A DNA stretch of 5,563 nt from Paenibacillus sp. (GTDB lineage Bacteria; Bacillota; Bacilli; Paenibacillales; Paenibacillaceae). The stretch spans positions 1-5,563 of the forward strand of contig JAQSXN010000305.1 in assembly GCA_029256665.1 (NCBI GenBank), given 5' to 3'. Made by a program: the position numbers and the translations under genes. The number at the start of each line of letters is the position of its first letter. Within the stretch, counting starts at the first letter, position 1. The notes below the pieces were generated by a model that was given only the letters and a program-made list of their open reading frames with translations, did not search any database and had not been told where the DNA came from. Positions 1 through 5,563 of the stretch are shown here, piece after piece.

Positions 1-62
1 GAAGGAGCCCGTACTAGGTTAGCAGTCACGCCAGGCGTCGCATGAATTTTTTGCTAATTGCA

Positions 63-89
63 TTGACCGCGCCCTGCGCATTCGATAAA
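63..89 (+). promoter_or_regulatory. weak candidate sigma-A promoter upstream of the operon
   Basis: TTGACC at 63-68 is a 5/6 match to the -35 consensus, and GATAAA at 84-89 is a 4/6 match to the -10 hexamer. The spacer is only 15 bases, shorter than the preferred 17, and contains a small palindrome (GCGC-CCT-GCGC, 69-79). A better -10 hexamer, TATAGT at 106-111, has no good -35 at the right distance. This is a guess that an operon promoter lies in the leader; the real promoter could also lie upstream of the window. Confidence 0.2.
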
Positions 90-163
90 GTGAACCTGTA
101 TGGCTTATAGTGAATGTTCAAAAAGTTCGGTTATCAGTACAACCTTTTATACGGATTATAGTT

Positions 164-170
164 GGAGGAG
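164..170 (+). promoter_or_regulatory. ribosome binding site deciding the TTG start of the first gene
   Basis: GGAGGAG at 164-170 is a near-perfect Shine-Dalgarno sequence. It lies 7 bases from the TTG at 178 and 13 bases from the in-frame ATG at 184. The spacing favours TTG as initiator. An in-frame TGA at 175-177 sits directly before the TTG, so no start further upstream is possible. Confidence 0.8.
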
Positions 171-177
171 ATTGTGA

Positions 178-3100
178 TTGAACATGAAGAAAGCTGGCCT
201 TCGCCTCTATTCGATCTCGCTGCTTATGCTCGCCGCTCTGTTATGGAACATGATTCCGGCATACGCGGCCGGCAATCTGGTCGAGAACGGCGGCTTCGAA
301 CAGACCGAGAACGGAATGCCCGTCGGATGGACGACGGAAGCCTGGATCAAAGATGAAGCCACGACCGCATACGCCGCGGAGCAAGGTTCGTCGAAAGGCG
401 GACAATGGGCGGCCGTCGTACGCAACGAAAGCGATAACCACGCTAGATTTATTCAGACTGTCAAGATAGAGGGAGACAAGCTGTACCGGTTCTCCGGCTA
501 CGTGAAAGCGGAGGGGCTGAGACAAGACGCATCCGGCGCCCACTTGTCCGTCGAGGGGGTGGCGGTGCAATACCCGCAGCTTCACGACACCGGCGGCGAG
601 TGGACGTATCTCGAGTTCTACGGCAAGACGGAAAAAGATCAGAAGGAGATTACGGTTGGCGTCAACGTTGGCGGTTACGGCAGCATTAATGCCGGCTACG
701 GCTGGTTTGACGACATCGCCGTAGAGGAAGTGAGCGAAGTGCCGGACGGCACGGCCGTCTTCCCGCTCGCATCGACGCCTGTAAGCGGCGGCGAGGAGGA
801 GCAGGCGCCGCTGAAGGTATCCATTCTCTCGACGCTCGCCTTTGCCGCGCTCTTTACGATCGGCTTTGCGGTCGTGCGGAATTCCCTCTTGCGGAGGCAA
901 GACCGGTTCGCCAAAGGGCAGAGCGCGCGCGATATTTGGCTCTACGGCGGATTCGCCGCGGCGCTGGCTCTGCGCGTCGCCATCGGGATTGGCCACGGGG
1001 GCTACGAGAACGATATCGCCTTGTTCGTTTTCTGGTCGGATCAGGTCGTCAATGACGGCATATCCGGCTTCTACCATACCGATATATTCGTCGATTATCC
1101 GCCGGGGTACATCTATGTGTTGTATGTTCTAGGGCTGATAAAGGACGGTCTTGGCCTCGCGGCGGACGGTACGGCCGCCCTACTGCTCTACAAGCTGCCG
1201 GCTATCGCGGCGGACTTGGCGGCGGCGGCGATTATCTACCGCGCCGCCAAGCGCAAGCTCGGCGAGGCGCCTGCGGTCGGACTGGCGCTGCTGTACGCCT
1301 TTAATCCCGCGGCGATTCTGGATTCCGCGGCGTGGGGCCAGGTGGACGCCGTATTCGCGCTCGTGCTCACCCTCGCGATCGCCGGGATGGCGGAGAAGAA
1401 ATTCGGCAGAGCGTCCGTCTGGTACGCGATAGCGGCGCTGATTAAACCGCAGACGTTTATTTTTATGCCGATTCTATTGGTGGCGCTTCTCCTGGGCAGA
1501 CAGTGGAAAAACGTCGCGGTGAGCGCCTACTACGGCTTTGGTACGTTTATTCTGCTGGCGCTGCCGTTTTTCTGGGGGAACGGAGGACTTAAAGGCGTCT
1601 ACGAGCTGTATCACGGGACGTTGTCGTCATACCCGTACGCCACGCTTAACGCGTTTAATCTATACTCGCTGACCGGCGGGAACTGGAAGCCGCTCGAGGA
1701 GAGCTGGCTGTTCATGTCCTATCAGGGCTGGGGCACGTTGTTTATCGGGCTTGCGGTCATCGCGGCCGCCTTTCTGTCGCTGGTCCGCTCCAAGAAGGGC
1801 GATGAAGACCGCTCCTTCTACGTAGCCGCCGTATTGATCGCGATCGTGTTCATCGGCGTGACGAAGATGCACGAACGATACATGTTCCCGATCATGCTGC
1901 TTAGCTTGTTCGCTTACATCCAGTCGATGGACCGCAGGATGCTGCGGCTGTTCTTCGGCTTCACGATCACGAATTTCATCAACATGAGCTACGTGCTCAA
2001 ATTCAGCGTACAGACGACGAACGTGCCTACCGACGGCGTCGTTATCCTTTGCGCCATCGCGAATATCGGCTTGCTGATCTATGCGTTGTACGTCGGCCAT
2101 GACCTGTACCGAAACCGCAACCGGCTGCTATACGATACCATTCGACCGGAGGATGCGCTCAAAGCGGATGCCAAGCGGCTGGAGCCGTTCCGCGCCGCAC
2201 CAGAAGGCCATACAGCAGACCGCTTCTTCCAGCGCAAGGACTGGTGGTGGATGGGCGGCATCACGGCCGCCTATATCTTAGTCGCGTTGGTCAATCTCGG
2301 TTCGTTCAAGGACCCGGAGACCGTGTGGCATCCGTCTTCCGCCGGCGAAGGGTTCTACATTGATTTGGGCGAGACGAAGCAGTTGGAGCGGCTGACCAGC
2401 TTCGGCGGCGTCGGCACGGGCACCTACACGTACGAATTCGGCGTAACGCCGGATGTTTGGAACAACAAGATCGATGTCGACAATAATCATGTATACGTAT
2501 TTGCGTGGAAGAGCCAGACGTTGAACGTCGAGGCCAGGTATGTCAAGCTGACGGTGACCGGAGCGGGCTTCTCGATGAACGAGCTCGGCATTTACGAGGC
2601 GGGCAGCAAGGAGCCGCTGCCCATCCGTTCCATCGTTGCCCTTAACGACAAGGAGCCGAAGCGGGGAGCCGCCCGGAATCTGTTCGACGAGCAGAAGCTG
2701 ATGGTCTACAACCATAATTTCATGAAGGGCAGCTACTTCGACGAGATTTATCATGCCCGCACCGCGTACGAAAATCTGGAAGGCTTGGTGGCGTACGAGA
2801 ATACGCATCCGCCGCTCGGCAAGCTCATCATCGCGATCGGCATCAAGCTGTTCGGATTGAATCCGTTCGGCTGGCGAATCGCCGGCACGCTGTTCGGCGC
2901 CGCGATGATTCCGGTCATCTACCTGATGGCAAGACGTTTGTTCGGACGGACGACGTTCGCCGTTGCCGCGTCGCTTCTGCTGGCGGCGGACTTCATGCAT
3001 TTCACCCAGACGCGAATCGCCACAATCGACGTGTACGGCGTATTCTTTATCATGCTGATGTTCTACTTCATGCAACGATACGTCACGATGAATTTCTATC

Positions 3101-3993
3101 GTTCGTCGCTTGCCGCGACATTCGTGCCGCTGGGGCTCGCAGGGCTTACCTTCGGTCTCGGCGTCGCCTCCAAGTGGATCGTCCTGTACGGAGGGGCGGG
3201 GCTGGCCGTCATGCTTGCGCTGTCGCTGATCGACCGGTACAAGGAGTACGCGGCGGCCAAGCGACTGCTGAAGCGCAACGAAGGGATGAACGATTACAAT
3301 CCGGACGAGCTCGAACGCGCCGCCCGATTGTTCCCGCGCAATACGATCCTTACGCTGGCGGCATGCCTGTTGTTCTACATCGGCATTCCGGCAGGCATCT
3401 ATGCCTTGTCCTACATTCCGATACTGGGCGTGATGCAAGGCGGCTACACGCTGAAGGCGCTGGTCGATTATCAGACCCATATGTACAGCTACCATAGCCA
3501 TCTCGTATCGTCCCATCCGTTCTCGTCGTCTTGGTGGGAATGGCCGTTCATGAAACGTCCGGTCTGGTATTATTCGGGCAGCGAGCTAGCGGCCGGGATG
3601 AAATCGACGATCGCGGCGATGGGCAATCCGCTCGTCTGGTGGACGGGATTGTTCACGATGATAGCGGCGGCTTATCTCAGCATCAAACGCCAAGACAAGT
3701 CGGCGTACATGCTTTGGATCGCTTTTCTCGCGCAATATGTCCCTTGGATGCTGGTGCCGCGCGAGACGTTCCTGTATCATTATTTTGCAATGGTGCCGTT
3801 CATCGTATTGAGCACGGTCTATTGCTTCAAAGCGCTGGAAGAGAAACGCCCTGCCTTCGCCACGCTGCGCAAGTGGTATGTGGTAGCAGCCATCGCGTTG
3901 TTCGCGCTGTTCTACCCGGCTCTATCGGGCATGCTGGTGCCTAAGTGGTACGTCGACGTGCTGCTTCGCTGGTTCCCTAGCTGGTTATTCTAG
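178..3993 (+). CDS. double GT-C membrane glycosyltransferase with CBM-like and discoidin-like domains (PMT/GT39 family C-terminal half)
   Basis: Predicted integral membrane enzyme moving a sugar from a polyprenyl-phosphate carrier to an acceptor on the outer face of the membrane. Seen in the 1271 residues: signal peptide 1-30 (AYA before a likely cut after A30); CBM4/9-like domain about 32-185 (opens NLVENGGFE, closes GWFDDIAVEEV); membrane helix about 213-234; first GT-C-like module about 253-640 with acidic first loop (E277, D279), DYPPG 306-310, KPQ 423-425 and HERY 565-568; second module about 689-1255 with PMT hallmarks FDE 854-856, HPPLGK 877-882, HPFSSSWWEWP 1113-1123. An F5/8-type-C-like stretch (about 711-808) separates its first helix from the FDE motif. 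Bacterial PMT or ArnT-type proteins usually have roughly 500-700 residues, so this is about twice the norm. Start TTG 178 chosen by RBS spacing; ATG 184 is the alternative. First gene of the apparent operon; sugar and acceptor unknown. Family sure, module boundaries approximate. Confidence 0.9.
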   Translation: MNMKKAGLRLYSISLLMLAALLWNMIPAYAAGNLVENGGFEQTENGMPVGWTTEAWIKDEATTAYAAEQGSSKGGQWAAVVRNESDNHARFIQTVKIEGDKLYRFSGYVKAEGLRQDASGAHLSVEGVAVQYPQLHDTGGEWTYLEFYGKTEKDQKEITVGVNVGGYGSINAGYGWFDDIAVEEVSEVPDGTAVFPLASTPVSGGEEEQAPLKVSILSTLAFAALFTIGFAVVRNSLLRRQDRFAKGQSARDIWLYGGFAAALALRVAIGIGHGGYENDIALFVFWSDQVVNDGISGFYHTDIFVDYPPGYIYVLYVLGLIKDGLGLAADGTAALLLYKLPAIAADLAAAAIIYRAAKRKLGEAPAVGLALLYAFNPAAILDSAAWGQVDAVFALVLTLAIAGMAEKKFGRASVWYAIAALIKPQTFIFMPILLVALLLGRQWKNVAVSAYYGFGTFILLALPFFWGNGGLKGVYELYHGTLSSYPYATLNAFNLYSLTGGNWKPLEESWLFMSYQGWGTLFIGLAVIAAAFLSLVRSKKGDEDRSFYVAAVLIAIVFIGVTKMHERYMFPIMLLSLFAYIQSMDRRMLRLFFGFTITNFINMSYVLKFSVQTTNVPTDGVVILCAIANIGLLIYALYVGHDLYRNRNRLLYDTIRPEDALKADAKRLEPFRAAPEGHTADRFFQRKDWWWMGGITAAYILVALVNLGSFKDPETVWHPSSAGEGFYIDLGETKQLERLTSFGGVGTGTYTYEFGVTPDVWNNKIDVDNNHVYVFAWKSQTLNVEARYVKLTVTGAGFSMNELGIYEAGSKEPLPIRSIVALNDKEPKRGAARNLFDEQKLMVYNHNFMKGSYFDEIYHARTAYENLEGLVAYENTHPPLGKLIIAIGIKLFGLNPFGWRIAGTLFGAAMIPVIYLMARRLFGRTTFAVAASLLLAADFMHFTQTRIATIDVYGVFFIMLMFYFMQRYVTMNFYRSSLAATFVPLGLAGLTFGLGVASKWIVLYGGAGLAVMLALSLIDRYKEYAAAKRLLKRNEGMNDYNPDELERAARLFPRNTILTLAACLLFYIGIPAGIYALSYIPILGVMQGGYTLKALVDYQTHMYSYHSHLVSSHPFSSSWWEWPFMKRPVWYYSGSELAAGMKSTIAAMGNPLVWWTGLFTMIAAAYLSIKRQDKSAYMLWIAFLAQYVPWMLVPRETFLYHYFAMVPFIVLSTVYCFKALEEKRPAFATLRKWYVVAAIALFALFYPALSGMLVPKWYVDVLLRWFPSWLF

Positions 3994-4001
3994 TTGCTCA
4001 C

Positions 4002-4007
4002 GAGGAG
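4002..4007 (+). promoter_or_regulatory. ribosome binding site of the GT2 gene
   Basis: GAGGAG at 4002-4007 is 9 bases from the ATG at 4017. A nearer ATG at 4010 is only 2 bases away and opens a five-codon frame (stop at 4025-4027), so it is not the start. The 23-base gap after the preceding stop codon (3991-3993) holds this site and no terminator, which supports co-transcription. Confidence 0.75.
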
Positions 4008-4016
4008 TTATGGCCT

Positions 4017-5021
4017 ATGACCGTTAAAGTCAAATACAGCGTTATCGTTCCGATGTACAACGAGGAAGAAGTCATCGACCATACGTACGGGCGGCTGAAG
4101 GAAGTGATGGACTCCGCGGGCGAGCCGTACGAGCTCATCTTCGTCAACGACGGCAGCCGGGACGGGACCGTCGCCAAGACGTCTCTGATCGCCGGCGCCG
4201 ATCCCAATGTGCGCCTAATCGATTTCTCGCGAAACTTCGGCCATCAGATCGCGATTTCGGCGGGGATGGATTACGCGCAAGGCGATGCGATCGTCGTGAT
4301 CGACGCGGACTTGCAGGACCCGCCCGAGGTCATCCTGCAGATGATCGCCAAGTGGAAGGAAGGCTACGAGGTCGTCTATGGCCGCAGGCTTAAGCGCAAG
4401 GGCGAGACGTTGTTCAAAAAGCTGACGGCGCTTGCCTTCTACCGCCTGCTGCGCAGCATGACGAACGTCGAAATTCCGCTTGATACGGGAGACTTCCGCC
4501 TCATCGACCGCAAAGTATGCGATGTGCTGCGGAGTTTAAAGGAAAAAAACAGGTTCGTGCGGGGCCTGATCAGCTGGATCGGCTTCAGGCAGACAAGCGT
4601 AGAGTACGTGCGCGAGGAAAGATTCGCCGGGGAGACCAAATACCCGCTCAAGAAGATGATCGGTTTCGCGCTCGACGGCATAACCTCTTTTTCGTACAAG
4701 CCGCTTAAGATCGCGACTTATCTCGGTTTTTTCCTGTCGCTCGGGAGCTTCTTCTATCTATTGATTATCTTGTATCAACGGTTGTTTACCTCGACAACGA
4801 TCGAAGGCTGGACGACCATCGTAGGACTTAATCTGCTGTTCAACGGGATTATTCTCCTTCTTCTGGGCGTCATCGGCGAATATATTGGACGTATCTACGA
4901 CGAATCGAAGAACAGGCCGTTATATATCGTGCGGGAGACGCTCGGATACGCCGAGCAAGCAGCGAAGGCCGAGGCGGGGCGTGCGGAAGAGCAGAAGTTG
5001 GCAGGCAGGGATGGACGGTAA
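4017..5021 (+). CDS. GT2-family polyprenyl-phosphate glycosyltransferase (DPM1/GtrB/CsbB type)
   Basis: Predicted to transfer a sugar from a nucleotide sugar to undecaprenyl phosphate at the cytoplasmic face, making the lipid-linked donor for the GT-C enzyme encoded just upstream. The 334 residues begin with a GT-A fold: VPMYNEEE (11-18), VNDGSRDGT (43-51), and DADLQDPPE (96-104), which holds the D96/D98 metal- and nucleotide-sugar-binding pair. DTGDFRL (156-162) and RFAGETKYPLKKM (202-214) are typical of this subfamily. Two membrane helices follow (about 233-254 and 266-287), then the conserved GEYIGRIYDE stretch (287-296) and a charged, Ala/Glu-rich cytoplasmic tail. This two-helix layout matches Synechocystis GtrB and Bacillus CsbB/YkcC/YkoT, and the length is normal. 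The ATG has a good RBS, and the C-terminus overlaps the next gene by 11 bases. The sugar (Glc, GlcNAc, Man or other) cannot be told from sequence. Confidence 0.93.
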   Translation: MTVKVKYSVIVPMYNEEEVIDHTYGRLKEVMDSAGEPYELIFVNDGSRDGTVAKTSLIAGADPNVRLIDFSRNFGHQIAISAGMDYAQGDAIVVIDADLQDPPEVILQMIAKWKEGYEVVYGRRLKRKGETLFKKLTALAFYRLLRSMTNVEIPLDTGDFRLIDRKVCDVLRSLKEKNRFVRGLISWIGFRQTSVEYVREERFAGETKYPLKKMIGFALDGITSFSYKPLKIATYLGFFLSLGSFFYLLIILYQRLFTSTTIEGWTTIVGLNLLFNGIILLLLGVIGEYIGRIYDESKNRPLYIVRETLGYAEQAAKAEAGRAEEQKLAGRDGR

Positions 5022-5466
5022 ACGAGATCGACGTTGGCTGTTGCAATTCGCGATGTTCGGCATGATCGGCGTGCTCAATACCGCGATCGACTTCGGAGCA
5101 TTCGGTCTGCTGACTTGGCTCTCCGTCCATTACGCCGTCGCGCAGGCGCTATCTTACATTGCCGGAATGGTCAATAGTTATTTGCTCAACAACGCGATTA
5201 CGTTCCGTTCGGCAAGGAGCAAGGAGAGCGGAGGTTTCGCTTCCGCCTTGCGCCAGCAGCTGCGCTTCCTCCTGTGGAACGGAGCGATGCTGGCGTTGTC
5301 GATTATGTTGATGAGCGCGGCGATCGGGCTGCTCGGCTGGTCCGCGTGGCTGGCGAAGGCCGCCGTGACGGTCTTTATTCTTGGCTTGAATTTCTACGGC
5401 AGCAAAAAATGGGTATTCACTTCTGCCCGCGGAGCGAATGCCGCGGAGACTGGAGGTCAATCGTGA
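5011..5466 (+). CDS. GtrA/GtcA-family four-helix membrane protein, putative lipid-linked sugar flippase
   Basis: Predicted to help turn undecaprenyl-phosphate-sugar from the inner to the outer face of the membrane, the middle step between the GT2 enzyme upstream and the GT-C transferase. With the ATG at 5011 the protein has 151 residues, close to the usual 120-150 of the family. Four hydrophobic segments are visible (about 11-36, 43-62, 84-106, 112-130). GtrA-type motifs include FGMIGVLNTAIDF (16-28), AGMVNSYLLNNAITF (51-65) near the end of helix two, and NFYGSKKWVF (127-136) after helix four. The reading frame extends upstream to 4885 inside the GT2 gene, but that part has no family resemblance. 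ATG 5011 lacks a well-spaced Shine-Dalgarno (AGGCAGGG abuts it), so translational coupling to the GT2 stop at 5019-5021 is likely. GTG 4981 is a weaker alternative. Flippase activity is inferred from family work on GtrA and GtcA. Confidence 0.88.
   Translation: MDGKRDRRWLLQFAMFGMIGVLNTAIDFGAFGLLTWLSVHYAVAQALSYIAGMVNSYLLNNAITFRSARSKESGGFASALRQQLRFLLWNGAMLALSIMLMSAAIGLLGWSAWLAKAAVTVFILGLNFYGSKKWVFTSARGANAAETGGQS
5452..5457 (+). promoter_or_regulatory. ribosome binding site of the downstream partial gene, inside the GtrA-like gene
   Basis: GGAGGT at 5452-5457 lies 5 bases before the GTG at 5463 and within the last codons of the preceding gene. Together with the GTGA overlap of start and stop (5463-5466) it sets the GTG as the start and suggests coupled translation. 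The in-frame ATG at 5475 would be 17 bases from this site. Confidence 0.75.
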
Positions 5467-5563
5467 GAAGATGGATGGCGTATGTCCTTGTGCTGGCAGG
5501 CATATTGATTATCGCTTACCCCAAAGCGAGCGAATGGTACAATGACAGACAGCAGGAGAAGCT
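5463..5563 (+). CDS. partial gene: N-terminally anchored membrane protein, probably a class D sortase (3' end beyond window)
   Basis: Only the first 33 codons and two bases of the next are present. The visible protein starts with basic residues (RR at 2-3), has one hydrophobic helix (about 5-19), then YPKASEWYNDRQQEKL (19-34). No signal-peptidase AXA site is evident, so it reads as an N-in, C-out anchor. A short anchor followed by YPK-x-SEWY and a Gln-rich stretch resembles my recollection of class D sortase N-termini in Paenibacillus and Bacillus relatives. The catalytic His, Cys and Arg would lie outside the window, so this call rests on a short non-catalytic segment. If correct, the enzyme cuts sorting signals of surface proteins and links them to the wall. 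Starts at GTG with GGAGGT five bases upstream and overlaps the preceding stop by four bases, so it belongs to the same apparent operon. Otherwise it is an uncharacterised bitopic membrane protein. Confidence 0.55.
   Translation, partial: MRRWMAYVLVLAGILIIAYPKASEWYNDRQQEK

Noticed and set aside
28..52. Possible rho-independent terminator of an upstream gene (ACGC-CAG-GCGT followed by a T run at 47-52)
   Set aside because: The stem has only four pairs with a three-base loop, and eight bases separate it from the T run. It does not form a convincing terminator.
162..356. Plus-strand 64-codon frame starting at a TTG that overlaps the RBS
   Set aside because: It starts within the Shine-Dalgarno region itself and is out of frame with the supported gene. 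Its translation is Arg-rich without features.
241..1077. Minus-strand open frame of 278 residues opposite the CBM-like region
   Set aside because: Low-complexity Arg-rich translation with no recognisable domain; the plus strand encodes a clear signal peptide, CBM-like domain and membrane helices.
2278..3516. Long minus-strand open frame (412 residues) opposite the PMT half of the first gene
   Set aside because: Its protein is rich in Arg, His, Gln and Asp with no membrane or family pattern, as expected for the antisense of GC-rich codons. It lies entirely opposite a well-supported gene.
4010..4027. Five-codon frame (ATG to TAA) overlapping the GT2 start
   Set aside because: It is only 2 bases from the RBS and too short to support as a gene; most likely chance.
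4885..5010. Upstream extension of the GtrA-like frame to a TTG at 4885
   Set aside because: The extra 42 residues lie within the GT2 coding region, are Arg-rich and unlike GtrA N-termini; the family length fits the ATG at 5011.

Overview
The window looks like a chromosomal segment from a GC-rich Firmicute, most likely of the Paenibacillus/Cohnella group (Paenibacillaceae). This is inference from strong GGAGG-type ribosome binding sites with TTG and GTG starts, the signal-peptide style, GC-rich third positions, and a combination of membrane glycosylation genes resembling the Bacillus CsbB/GtcA/YfhO and YkcB/YkcC type systems. No mobile element, RNA gene, CRISPR array or phage gene is visible.

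Layout: bases 1-177 are non-coding leader with only weak promoter candidates and small hairpins. Four same-strand genes follow, packed as one apparent operon. (1) 178-3993 encodes a 1271-residue multi-module membrane protein: signal peptide, extracellular CBM4/9-like beta-sandwich domain, a first polytopic GT-C-like module, then a second GT-C module of the PMT (GT39) type whose first outside loop carries an inserted F5/8-type-C (discoidin)-like domain. (2) 4017-5021 encodes a GT2 polyprenyl-phosphate glycosyltransferase of the DPM1/GtrB/CsbB type. (3) 5011-5466 encodes a GtrA/GtcA-like four-helix membrane protein, overlapping gene 2 by 11 bases. (4) 5463 to the window edge is the start of a membrane-anchored protein whose first 34 residues look like the N-terminus of a class D sortase. 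It overlaps gene 3 by four bases (GTGA).

Together genes 1-3 have all the parts of the known three-component extracytoplasmic glycosylation pathway. The GT2 enzyme loads a sugar onto undecaprenyl phosphate at the inner face, the GtrA-like protein is the candidate flippase, and the GT-C enzyme moves the sugar to an acceptor outside the membrane. What departs from the usual layout is that two GT-C modules and two carbohydrate-binding-type domains are fused in one polypeptide, and that a possible sortase is co-transcribed. The acceptor (teichoic acid, another wall polymer, or a surface protein) and the sugar cannot be read from the sequence.
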